From CAYGBW01 sp964348185 (GTDB lineage: Bacteria; Desulfobacterota; BSN033; WVXP01): DNA of 27,568 nt. The stretch lies in assembly GCA_964348185.1 (NCBI GenBank), contig CAYGBW010000120.1:1-27568 (forward strand). Reading direction: 5' to 3'. A program made the translations under genes and the position numbers. Below the pieces are notes generated by a model that saw only the letters and a program-made list of their open reading frames with translations, searched no databases and had not been told where the DNA came from. Shown one piece after another: positions 8,771-15,790 of the stretch. Numbering within the stretch: position 1 is the stretch's first letter; each line of letters opens with the position of its first letter.

Positions 8771-8960
8771 GATTTGGACCGCAGAACCGCTGAACAAGGA
8801 ACCGCAGAATACCGAAGTCAAGAAAGCTGAGTTATTCCTTCAGAAAACTTCTGCTGTTCGAAATTCCTTGTTCCTTGTTCGATATTCAAAATGCAAAACA
8901 GGCTTAGGCTGTCTGCCTAAAAGCGGAGGTCTTAAACCTGGCGAATCGAAAAACGAAGGG
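8771..8960. repeat. Dispersed intergenic repeat, copy 1
   Basis: About 190 bases here match 25150-25340 in the same orientation at roughly 85% identity by eye; the first 110 bases are nearly identical. The element has internal dyad symmetry: GAACAAGGAA (8792-8801) pairs with TTCCTTGTTC (8864-8873, again at 8871-8880), and TTAGGC (8904-8909) pairs with GCCTAA (8915-8920). No ORF or transposase is present. It fills most of the 336-base gap before the next gene. Confidence 0.85.
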
Positions 8961-9046
8961 GCCGAGCCCACTGCGGCGGGGAGCCCCTTGGCCAAGGGAC
9001 CCCCCATGCGATCCCTATCGCCGTGGGTCTCTTGGACCGGGAGAAA

Positions 9047-9796
9047 ATGGCTCAATCATCCTTTAGGCAAGCTGATCTGGTCCGGCTCGGGGTTCTGGTC
9101 CCCTCCGTGAATACGGTGGTGGAACCGGACATGTACAGGATGGCCCCCCCTGGGCTCACGATCCATTTTGCAAGGCTCCCTGTCCCGTCCGATGCAGCCA
9201 CGGTCGAAAACCTCGAACATTTGGAGGATTATCTAGATGAATCCCTCCAATCTCTTGTCCACGCCAGGGTCAAAGCGGTCGCATTCGCCTGCACCTCGGG
9301 AAGTTTCATCAAGGGGGCTCAGTGGGACAGGCACCTGATTGAGCGGATGGAGAAGATGATCACTCCCGCAACAACCACGTCTGATTCTGTCGTTTGGGCG
9401 CTGAGGAACCTGGGAGTGGTGAAGCTGTCCCTGGTGACCCCATACCCGGACCCTATCAATGAGCTCATGGAGGCATACCTGAACGATCAAGGGTTCCAGG
9501 TGGCAAACCTCAAGTCCCTTCGCCTTTCTCGCTCTGATGAGATCAAGAGCGTCTCCCCGGAGGCCATTTTTGATTTGGCCAGGTCTGCAGACACAGCGGA
9601 GTCGGAGGGGATGCTTATCTCCTGTACGGATTTTCAGGCAGTTCCGATCATTTCTGCCCTTGAGGCAGACATTGGGAAACCTGTGATTTCATCAAATCAA
9701 GCAACCCTCTGGAGATTACTGACCCTCACCGGAAGAAAAACGTCGGTCAAAGGGTACGGATATCTAATGAAAAAACCGACAGAGGAGGTATCATGA
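9047..9796 (+). CDS. Maleate isomerase / Asp-Glu racemase superfamily enzyme
   Basis: This is a cytoplasmic enzyme of the superfamily that includes maleate cis-trans isomerase, Asp/Glu and hydantoin racemases and arylmalonate decarboxylase, all cofactor-free two-cysteine enzymes. From the ATG at 9047 it is 249 residues, the family length. The N-terminal VPSVNTVVEPDMYR motif (about 18-31) is typical of maleate isomerases. Both catalytic cysteines are in place: Cys82 in FACTSGS and Cys193 in ISCTDF. Tyr133 in TPYPDP matches the conserved tyrosine. The asparagine usually found near residue 163 in maleate isomerase was not obvious, so the reaction is uncertain. A GTG at 9023 is an alternative start; GGGAG close to the ATG favours 9047. 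The stop overlaps the next gene by ATGA. Confidence 0.8.
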   Translation: MAQSSFRQADLVRLGVLVPSVNTVVEPDMYRMAPPGLTIHFARLPVPSDAATVENLEHLEDYLDESLQSLVHARVKAVAFACTSGSFIKGAQWDRHLIERMEKMITPATTTSDSVVWALRNLGVVKLSLVTPYPDPINELMEAYLNDQGFQVANLKSLRLSRSDEIKSVSPEAIFDLARSADTAESEGMLISCTDFQAVPIISALEADIGKPVISSNQATLWRLLTLTGRKTSVKGYGYLMKKPTEEVS

Positions 9797-10356
9797 TAGA
9801 CCTTGAGAGCGCACTCCAGCTTCCCACAAGAGATAGTTCATGGACACGAAAGGTTCTGATCGGCGGGCTGCTCAACCTCGTCCCCATCATCAATTTCCTT
9901 TCCCTCGGGTACGCCTATCGCCTCTTCCGGAATACCTTACAGGGAGAGCTATTTTCCCTGCCGGAATGGGAGGATTGGGGGGACCTCTTTGTTCAGGGGT
10001 TCGTCGTCTTTCTCATCGGTCTCCTCTATAACCTTCCGTCTTTGATCCTTCTTGCCATCCATCCCCTGTTGGGAATACTGGCGTTCATCGCGGCTGCCCT
10101 TCTCCTTCCCATGGCTCTGGCCCGGTATGCCGTGGGGGGGAACTTCTCTCAGGCCTTTCAGCTCGGAGATATCTGGGGGGAAATCCAAAAGATCAAGGGG
10201 GATTATTACATCGCGTGGCTGGTGACGGTGGCTATCTCGATTGTTCTTCTCATGATTTTCATGATCCCCGTCCTAGGCTGGATCATTTCGGCCATCGTGG
10301 GATTCTATGCGTACCTGATCTATGCGGGTCTTTTCGGAGAGATCTGCGCAAAGTAA
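9793..10356 (+). CDS. DUF4013 family membrane protein
   Basis: This 187-residue integral membrane protein resembles the DUF4013 family. Features are GGLLNLVPIINFLSLGYAYR near residues 20-39, the LPEWEDWGDLFVQGF stretch between helices, and four to five membrane segments (about 22-42, 70-90, 92-112, 140-162, 164-184). Function is unknown for the family. The ATG overlaps the preceding gene's stop as ATGA, so the two are translationally coupled and probably work or are regulated together. It ends convergently with greA, 30 bases away; only a small AGAGG-CTT-CCTCT hairpin lies between. Confidence 0.8.
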   Translation: MIDLESALQLPTRDSSWTRKVLIGGLLNLVPIINFLSLGYAYRLFRNTLQGELFSLPEWEDWGDLFVQGFVVFLIGLLYNLPSLILLAIHPLLGILAFIAAALLLPMALARYAVGGNFSQAFQLGDIWGEIQKIKGDYYIAWLVTVAISIVLLMIFMIPVLGWIISAIVGFYAYLIYAGLFGEICAK

Positions 10357-10386
10357 ACGCTTGCCACCAACAGAGGCTTCCTCTCG

Positions 10387-10860
10387 TCATTCGGAGGCAA
10401 TCCGTATGACTTCATATTCCTTCTTTCCGCCCGGGGCCTGCACCGTTGCGACATCTCCCGGACCCTTTCCCATGACGGCCCGCCCAATGGGGGAGGTTAC
10501 CGATACCCTATTCTTCTTGATGTCTGCCTCATGAGGCCCAACCAGCCGGTATTGGACCTTGTCTCCGGTTTCCAGATTCTCCAGGACAACGACTGCACCA
10601 AAAACCACCCGGTCTTCAGGAAGCCTTCTTATCTCAATAATGTCCGATTCACCCAGTTTATTCTCCAGGTCTCTGATCTTCGCCTCAACGTGCCCCTGTC
10701 TCTCCTTTGCAGCGTGATACTCCGCATTCTCTGAAATGTCTCCGTGGCCACGAGCCGCCTCGATCTCACGCTTGATCCGAGATCTCTCCACACTTTTCAT
10801 ATACTCAAGTTGCTTCAGCAGCTCATTGTAACCCTCTCTTGTGATGGGAACCCTCGACAT
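10387..10860 (-). CDS. greA: Transcription elongation factor GreA
   Basis: GreA binds the RNA polymerase secondary channel and stimulates transcript cleavage to rescue backtracked complexes. The protein is 157 residues, the usual length. The N-terminal coiled coil (about 1-75) carries the catalytic acidic tip GDISENAEYHAAKE, with Asp41 and Glu44 at the same numbers as in E. coli. The C-terminal FKBP-like domain has VVLENLETGDKVQYRLVGPHEAD and SPIGRAVMGKGPGD. The start is supported by a purine-rich GGGGAG site just upstream. It is a housekeeping gene beside an accessory locus. It has its own promoter and a hairpin-containing leader. Confidence 0.97.
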   Translation of the reverse strand: MSRVPITREGYNELLKQLEYMKSVERSRIKREIEAARGHGDISENAEYHAAKERQGHVEAKIRDLENKLGESDIIEIRRLPEDRVVFGAVVVLENLETGDKVQYRLVGPHEADIKKNRVSVTSPIGRAVMGKGPGDVATVQAPGGKKEYEVIRIASE

Positions 10861-10887
10861 ATCTCCCCTCCCCTAACAAAGGCCTCG

Positions 10888-10922
10888 AAAGAAAAGGCAA
10901 GGACGACAGAAGCCCCTTGCCT
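10888..10922 (-). terminator. Terminator-like hairpin in the greA leader
   Basis: On the minus strand AGGCAAGG (10915-10922 on plus) pairs perfectly with CCTTGCCT (10895-10902) around a 12-nt loop, and TTTTCTTT follows. It lies about 28 bases before the greA ATG and about 20 bases after the predicted greA start site. It is either an attenuator producing a short RNA of about 45-50 nt, or the terminator of the BMC operon that runs in from 11121. Confidence 0.6.
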
Positions 10923-10942
10923 GAACGCAATCACACTCCTTA

Positions 10943-10971
10943 AGATTAGCAGAGGAAACGGGATGAATCAA
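10943..10971 (-). promoter_or_regulatory. Sigma70 promoter for greA
   Basis: On the minus strand, TTGATT (10966-10971), a 17-bp spacer and TGC-TAATCT (extended -10, hexamer at 10943-10948) predict a start near 10936. The rest of 10972-11120, between this and the amidohydrolase stop, shows no other element I can name. Confidence 0.6.
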
Positions 10972-11120
10972 GGAGGTTTGGGCTCAATTTCCAAATTGAC
11001 ATTCGGATTCATCTCCCTATCGTTGAATTACCCGCAAGGTGGCCATCGGTGGGGTGGGCCCGGGAAAGAAGGAGATCTGTGTGGCAATCTCTCGGTCGGT
11101 GAGTGGGTCGCCCGCTTGGG

Positions 11121-12791
11121 TTAGGAGGATTTTCCTTTTCGGGCCTGATTTAACACCTGGCAGGGATGGGGATCGGATTCCCACTGCCCTTCCCTGATGA
11201 CAACCCTCCCACCCTTAATCACAACGGTAGGCCAACCGGTGAGGACCTGTCCCTCGAACAGGGAAAAGGAAGCGGCTGATTTGATCTGGTCTTTGCCCAC
11301 CCGCTGCCACCTGTCCATATCGACCACAACGAGGTCTGCGTCCGTGCCGGGCAAGAGGGAACCCTTTCCCGGATAAATCCCGAATATCTCCGCTGGCCTC
11401 CGGGTCATCATATCGACGATCGTGGCGATGGAAATTGCACGGTGGGCTACCCCTTCTGTCAACAGACCGGGCAGGTGATGCTCCATGCCCGGGGCGTTGG
11501 GCATGGCCTCCCATATCGACTTGTCGATTCCCTTGTTCTCAGGACTCATGGGAACGGAGTCCGTACCCAGGGAGTCGATCTTCCCACGCCTCAGCTTTTC
11601 CCAAAGCGCCTCCTGACTCTCCCGGTCTCTTAAGGGAGGCAGCCATTTGGGAATGTTTCCGCTGACTCTTTCGATCGAAAAGAAGAGGTAGGGAGAGGTG
11701 GTCTCGGCAAAGATGTTGTCCCTGTCCCATTTTATTTTGGAGACCGCATCAATACCCCCTTTGGTCGATATATGAACGAAATAGGTGGAAATCCCTGCGA
11801 AGTCCTTCGCCAGCAGAGAAGCTCTCTGGATGGCCTCTTCTTCGGCGATCGGGGGATGGGTCTCTGACCACTCCTGAACTGAGGTGCGCCTCCCGTCTTT
11901 GGCCATAATCTCTTCCGTGGCGTATCTGACCAGAGAGGGGTTCTCCGCATGAATACATACCGTGCAATGGGTGCCCGTCTCGACGAGTTTCCCATAAGCC
12001 CTTGTCATGAATCCATCGTCCACATCGGGGATGAGACCTGGAACACCACTCATATAGATTTTAAAGGACCGTATGCCATACTCGTGGACATACCGGGGTA
12101 TCTCCTCGAGATGCTCTGGGGACGATAGAGTGAGATGAAAAAAAACGTCTGCCGAAGCGTAGGTTCGGACGGACTCGAACACCGCATCGAGCTTCGGCAC
12201 GTACGACTCCCTCTCATAGAGAAAGCACCCAAGGGACGTCACCCCTCCGTAAAGTCCAGCCCTTGTCTCGTCCCTCACGTCGACCTGAAAAGGGGTAAAG
12301 ACTCCGAGATGAACATGGGGGTCAATGACGCCCGGAATGACGTATTTGCCGGAAACGTCCATTTCCTGTGGGCCGACAGCCTCACCCCCTTCATGGATCG
12401 AGGCGATTTTGCCTCGGGAGATGCGGATATCCCCCTTGAGCATTCCTTGGCCTGGCCAGACGATTGTCCCGTTTCTCAGGATTATGTCATCAGCGCCCGC
12501 CGGTTCTTCTCCCGATTGGGAGAGGAATTCCGGGGGAACCCAGGGTCCGGAGGGGGCGACGGGTTGGAGCGAATGGGTTGGAGCGGTCTTGGCAGGTCGG
12601 GGGGGAGCCCCCTCGGGCGGCAGATTGCTTCCCTCCCTTTGGGAAGGAGAACCCTGAACGATCTCAATCCCCAGTTTTTCAGCCATTTCCCGGGCCACTC
12701 GCGTAACAACATCGTCTCTATCGATGTAGAGAATCCTCTGCCCGGTGAGGGAGAGAATTTCCAAATCCGAGGCGGTGATAAATCTCCTCAT
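11121..12791 (-). CDS. BMC-linked cyclic amidohydrolase (hydantoinase/dihydropyrimidinase-like) with N-terminal EutQ-like tag
   Basis: This is a metal-dependent amidohydrolase of the D-hydantoinase/dihydropyrimidinase/allantoinase group, which opens cyclic amides. The full metal set is visible: His159 and His161 (DPHVHLG), Lys244 (RSFKIYMS, the carbamylated lysine), His281 (CIHAEN), His340 (YFVHIST) and Asp411 (LGTDSVPM; the usual GTDHxP has Ser-Val here). At 556 residues it is about 100 longer than the family. The extra N-terminus is a separate domain (about 1-45, FITASDLEILSLTG through EKLGIEI) plus a Pro-rich linker (about 48-99). The same domain begins the PLP enzyme at 14105. It resembles the EutQ N-terminus from memory, and I infer a microcompartment targeting role. 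It is the last gene of the shell operon, 18 bases after BMC-T. Substrate unknown. Confidence 0.88.
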   Translation of the reverse strand: MRRFITASDLEILSLTGQRILYIDRDDVVTRVAREMAEKLGIEIVQGSPSQREGSNLPPEGAPPRPAKTAPTHSLQPVAPSGPWVPPEFLSQSGEEPAGADDIILRNGTIVWPGQGMLKGDIRISRGKIASIHEGGEAVGPQEMDVSGKYVIPGVIDPHVHLGVFTPFQVDVRDETRAGLYGGVTSLGCFLYERESYVPKLDAVFESVRTYASADVFFHLTLSSPEHLEEIPRYVHEYGIRSFKIYMSGVPGLIPDVDDGFMTRAYGKLVETGTHCTVCIHAENPSLVRYATEEIMAKDGRRTSVQEWSETHPPIAEEEAIQRASLLAKDFAGISTYFVHISTKGGIDAVSKIKWDRDNIFAETTSPYLFFSIERVSGNIPKWLPPLRDRESQEALWEKLRRGKIDSLGTDSVPMSPENKGIDKSIWEAMPNAPGMEHHLPGLLTEGVAHRAISIATIVDMMTRRPAEIFGIYPGKGSLLPGTDADLVVVDMDRWQRVGKDQIKSAASFSLFEGQVLTGWPTVVIKGGRVVIREGQWESDPHPCQVLNQARKGKSS

Positions 12792-12809
12792 CGACCCTGA
12801 TTCCTGTAT

Positions 12810-13439
12810 CTATTGTTGGGACAGCCGAATGGCCTCTTCGGCGGCTATTCTCGCCGTTCTAATCTCGGCCTCTGTCCCGGCAATGAAAAGACGCCCAAAC
12901 CGGCCAATGGGGTTGAAGTGGATGAGCTTTATTTCAGTAGCCTTTTCAGCCTCGTTGGTGGCCAAAGCGATGTACGCAGCGGGCTCCACCTCCATGACGA
13001 GAAGGCTCTCGGAAGGGACGAGGAGGGAGCCTTTCCGCATTTTGTTGACGAGTTGGGCTTGATAGGGGGAGACATTGGTCACCACAGTTGAAGAGACGAG
13101 CTTCGGTCTTATTCGGTCTTTCATCTGGAGTCCACAGGCCAACAGGATGGCCATTCCGGCTTCATGGACGTCTTCAATCGAGAGAGAATGGAGTTCAACC
13201 AACCCGAATTCCCTCTCAACCGTCTGGAGTCCAGGCTTCACGTCGGTCTGCTTCAACGCTGTATCCAGCAGAGAATAGACACCACTTCCTGGAGACAGTT
13301 CGATAATCAGCTGCGCCATGTTGGCTATTGGGACGTCTCCCACAAGCTCAGAGCCTAAGAAGGCGGCGTACTGGGGCTGCATTCTGTCGATAAAGGCATA
13401 GGTCCTCAGCTCGTAGGCACTCTGCCCGTTCGCTGCCAT
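12810..13439 (-). CDS. BMC-T tandem-domain shell protein (trimer)
   Basis: This is a bacterial microcompartment shell protein with two fused BMC domains (about residues 8-105 and 110-207). Such proteins assemble as trimers that look like hexagonal tiles and may have a gated central pore. Domain 1 has IANMAQLIIELSPGSGVYSL, DTALKQTDVKPGLQTVEREFG and LVELHS. Domain 2 has LLVMEVEPAAYIALATNEAEKATEIKL and GRFGRLFIAGTEAEIRTARIAAEEAI. The strand order looks circularly permuted, as in EutL/PduB-like and mycobacterial (RMM) BMC-T proteins as I recall them. An AGGAGAG site precedes the ATG at 13437-13439. It lies 22 bases after BMC-H in a tight operon. Confidence 0.88.
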   Translation of the reverse strand: MAANGQSAYELRTYAFIDRMQPQYAAFLGSELVGDVPIANMAQLIIELSPGSGVYSLLDTALKQTDVKPGLQTVEREFGLVELHSLSIEDVHEAGMAILLACGLQMKDRIRPKLVSSTVVTNVSPYQAQLVNKMRKGSLLVPSESLLVMEVEPAAYIALATNEAEKATEIKLIHFNPIGRFGRLFIAGTEAEIRTARIAAEEAIRLSQQ

Positions 13440-13461
13440 GTCTCTCTCCTGCGTAGGGGTC

Positions 13462-13749
13462 CTATTTGGCCTTTTTCTCCCTTACCTGAGGAACGAGTGT
13501 CTCCGTATCGGGATGGGGCCTGGGAATGATGTGGATGGAAACGATCTCGCCCACCTTTTTTGCTGCCGCCGTTCCGGCGTCGATGGCCGCTTTGACCGCC
13601 CCCACTTCACCTCTGACGAATACAGAAACGTATCCTCCCCCGATTTTTTCCATGCCCGTAAGGGCAACGTTGGCCGACTTGGCCATGGCATCGACAGCTT
13701 CGATCGCTGCAACTAAACCTCTGGTCTCGATCATTCCTAATGCATTCAT
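13462..13749 (-). CDS. BMC-H hexameric shell protein (PduA/EutM/CcmK-like)
   Basis: This is the main single-domain microcompartment shell protein, 95 residues, which forms the hexagonal tiles of the facets. Family features are MNALGMIETRGLVAAIEAVDAM at the N-terminus, the pore loop KIGGG (about residues 35-39), VSVFVRGEVGAVKAAIDAG, and the lysine pair AKKVGEIVSIHIIPRPH near 64-79. A longer in-frame extension upstream is unlikely. The ATG at 13747-13749 gives the exact family N-terminus, and AGGAGG lies 12 bases upstream, a somewhat long spacing. It is the only BMC-H gene in the window. Confidence 0.95.
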   Translation of the reverse strand: MNALGMIETRGLVAAIEAVDAMAKSANVALTGMEKIGGGYVSVFVRGEVGAVKAAIDAGTAAAKKVGEIVSIHIIPRPHPDTETLVPQVREKKAK

Positions 13750-13795
13750 TTTCCTATATTTCCTCCTGTTCCTTTGTGATCCGATGGACGCGGTT

Positions 13796-14083
13796 CTACT
13801 TTGTGTATAGATCTTTCCCTTCAACACTCAAAGAATCAAAGATAGCAACGATGAGCGCATCGACGGGTAGCCCCTCCGGGCCGAGGGCCTTCTGTGCCGG
13901 TGTCCCCTGAATGACACCGACGATCTCTCCCACTCCGGCCCCTACCCCATCCACGGCAACGAACTGATCGAGAACCCTCTCGAGCTCACTGTCGATCCGA
14001 CCGACAATGAGCATCGTATGCCCTGATAAGCGCTTGTCCTTTATCGTTGAAACCGCCTGCCCGATAACCTTGCAAACAATCAA
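13796..14083 (-). CDS. BMC-P pentameric vertex protein (EutN/CcmL family)
   Basis: This 95-residue protein of the EutN/CcmL/PduN family forms the pentamers that cap the vertices of a microcompartment. It starts with TTG (14081-14083), reading MIVCKVIGQAVSTIKDKRLSG, which is the family N-terminus; AAGGTGGT upstream supports this start. The middle (MLIVGRIDSE, FVAVDGVGAGVGEIVGVIQG) and C-terminus (VDALIVAIFDSLSV) are typical. It lies 21 bases after the tagged PLP enzyme and 46 bases before BMC-H. Its presence argues for a closed shell rather than open sheets. Confidence 0.93.
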   Translation of the reverse strand: MIVCKVIGQAVSTIKDKRLSGHTMLIVGRIDSELERVLDQFVAVDGVGAGVGEIVGVIQGTPAQKALGPEGLPVDALIVAIFDSLSVEGKDLYTK

Positions 14084-14104
14084 GATTGATCACCACCTTT
14101 CCAA

Positions 14105-15487
14105 TCAGCTATGCCTAAAGCTCAGACCATCCAAAGGGCGCACCCAGTGGTTGTTCCCCATTTCGTGCAGGACGTCTTCCAGAGCATCCAAGGCTCTGTC
14201 AATGTCCTCATGAGTCACAAAAAAATGAGGGGCAAATCGAATGATGGGCCCCCGGGCTGAAGCCACCACTCCCCGTTTCTTTAGTTCGCCCTCCACGGCA
14301 TGAGGGTCGGGCACCGAAATCGCGGTCGTCGGTCCCTTTTTCCGAATATCCAGTGGAGAGGTCGTCTCTAGCCCCCTCTTCTGCACTTCCTGGATCGTAT
14401 ATTCTGACAATTCGTCGACCCACATTTTTATGTTCTCGACGCCAACCTCATTGACAATCTCCATTCCTGCCTTCGCCGCATAGGCTGTGATGACAGAAGG
14501 TGTCCCGGTGTCGAACCTTCTCGCATCGCCGGCGTATTGGAAATGAAAGATATCAAAGGCGAAGGGGTCTTCCTGGCCAAACCACCCTGTGGCAGTGGGC
14601 TTCAGATAGGGAATCAGTTCTTTTTTCACGTAGAGGTAGGCGGAGCCGGGCAGACCGAGGAGATATTTCAGGTTGCCCGATGCCAACATATCGATGTCCA
14701 TGGCCTTGACGTCCACCGGGTCGGTACCCAAACACTGATAGGCATCCACATAGAGAAGGGAACCCTTGCGATGAGCGATTTGACAGATTGCCGCGATGTC
14801 CTGTTTGAACCCGTTTTGATAGTAGACTTGGGGGATAGAGGTGATAAGCGTTCTTTCGTCGATGGCTCTTTCATAGGCCCCCAGGTCTATTTCCCCATTG
14901 ACGACAGGGATCAATTCGAGATCAAACCCGTACCTCTGGTGGGCTGTCCAGACATGGACAACTGTCGGGAACTCTGCCTCAGTCGCGACGACTTTGTTCC
15001 GTTTCCCCGAATAATCGAGAGAACTGGCGATGGACGATGTGGCTTGGGACAGGGAGGTGAGCATGGCGATCTCAGATCGGTCGGCGTTGATGAGTCTGGC
15101 AAACTCTGCTTTGGACTCATTCACGTCATCCATCCATCGCTCCCAGTCCATACCCATTTCATTCCAATTGTCCAGGTACCCTTCAATGGCACGACACACA
15201 CGGATTGACTGGGGAGACTGGGAACAGTTCGCCAGATGGATTCCTCCCTTCAATATGGGAAATTCCTTTCGCCACATTTCCATGTCGAACGGGGGGGCTC
15301 TCCTTACTCCCGGAGAGACTGATGGCAGCACCACATCGGCCGTTTTGTATCTTATTGCGATCCCGTAGCGAGCAGCAGCGTCTTTCGCCAGTTCAAGGAC
15401 CACGTCATTTTCATCGGCGACCAGTTCCTTGATTCCTTTTAGCCTTAACGCTTCGATATCATCCGAGGTATAGAACTTCCGGCCCAT
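14105..15487 (-). CDS. BMC-linked class V PLP enzyme with N-terminal EutQ-like tag
   Basis: This is a PLP-dependent enzyme of the class V aminotransferase group (cysteine desulfurase / isopenicillin N epimerase / kynureninase-like fold). Residues 1-45 (KFYTSDDIEALRLKG through ARYGIAI) match the amidohydrolase N-terminus without gaps (18 of 43 identical). A short Pro/Arg linker follows (about 47-68) and the catalytic domain begins near residue 70. Asp248 in VDAYQ binds the pyridine nitrogen and Lys274 in SGNLKYLLG is the expected Schiff-base lysine. RRFDTGTPSV (323-332) and RFAPHFF near the C-terminus are further family segments. It heads the shell cluster, with AAAGGTGG before the ATG and a candidate promoter about 160 bases upstream. 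The reaction could be transamination, desulfuration, beta-elimination or epimerisation; the sequence does not decide. Confidence 0.87.
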   Translation of the reverse strand: MGRKFYTSDDIEALRLKGIKELVADENDVVLELAKDAAARYGIAIRYKTADVVLPSVSPGVRRAPPFDMEMWRKEFPILKGGIHLANCSQSPQSIRVCRAIEGYLDNWNEMGMDWERWMDDVNESKAEFARLINADRSEIAMLTSLSQATSSIASSLDYSGKRNKVVATEAEFPTVVHVWTAHQRYGFDLELIPVVNGEIDLGAYERAIDERTLITSIPQVYYQNGFKQDIAAICQIAHRKGSLLYVDAYQCLGTDPVDVKAMDIDMLASGNLKYLLGLPGSAYLYVKKELIPYLKPTATGWFGQEDPFAFDIFHFQYAGDARRFDTGTPSVITAYAAKAGMEIVNEVGVENIKMWVDELSEYTIQEVQKRGLETTSPLDIRKKGPTTAISVPDPHAVEGELKKRGVVASARGPIIRFAPHFFVTHEDIDRALDALEDVLHEMGNNHWVRPLDGLSFRHS

Positions 15488-15644
15488 CGATTTCTACCAC
15501 CTTTCTCCGACTCGAATCGATTTCTCATTGATTCCCACCGGCTCTTGGAGACGAGGAGAAACCGTTCCCATCTCTCTCGGAAATCTTCCCATCTCCTCCT
15601 TCCCAACCCCTTCATTCTTGTAGTCTCCTGCAAAATCAGCGATA

Positions 15645-15673
15645 CATTTATCAGACACAACGGATCCAGTCAA
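15645..15673 (-). promoter_or_regulatory. Candidate promoter for the BMC shell operon
   Basis: On the minus strand, TTGACT (15668-15673), a 17-bp spacer and TGA-TAAATG (extended -10, hexamer at 15645-15650) predict a leader of about 150 nt. The 303-base gap 15488-15790 also holds the palindrome GTTTGCCAAAC (15743-15753) about 70 bases upstream of the -35. I see no convincing gene in it. Confidence 0.4.
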
Positions 15674-15790
15674 GGGAAAAGCACAGCACGGCTTCTTGCC
15701 CGGTTTACACGAAAAAGTGGGAGTAGTACGACGGCCACAACGGTTTGCCAAACGATCTGGAGGCATCCTTCCGATATGCCAGACTTGACA

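Noticed and set aside
8771..8960. Insertion sequence or tRNA-like element at the dispersed repeat
   Set aside because: The dyads are imperfect and internal, no transposase frame or terminal inverted repeats are present, and no cloverleaf with a T-loop was found.
10744..11124. A 126-codon plus-strand frame across the start of greA
   Set aside because: It overlaps the antisense of the certain greA N-terminus, its promoter and its hairpin, and has no recognisable domain.
12135..12800. A 221-codon plus-strand frame opposite the amidohydrolase
   Set aside because: It is antisense to a gene with an intact metal-binding set and shows no domain features; such long shadows are common in GC-rich DNA.
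15445..15660. A 71-codon Arg/Trp-rich minus-strand frame overlapping the start of the tagged PLP enzyme
   Set aside because: It runs over the well-supported start of that enzyme in another frame and looks like a compositional by-product of purine-rich leader sequence.
15743..15753. GTTTGCCAAAC palindrome as an operator for the BMC promoter
   Set aside because: The 11-base palindrome is real but lies about 70 bases upstream of the -35, and I found no second copy in a comparable place in front of the other promoters, so an operator call is not supported.
15494..15766. A 90-codon minus-strand frame with five cysteines between the two PLP enzymes
   Set aside because: Its ATG has a GGAAGG too close to serve as a ribosome-binding site, no family is recognisable, composition is low in hydrophobic core residues, and a candidate promoter lies inside it. 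I treat the interval as leader DNA, with low certainty.
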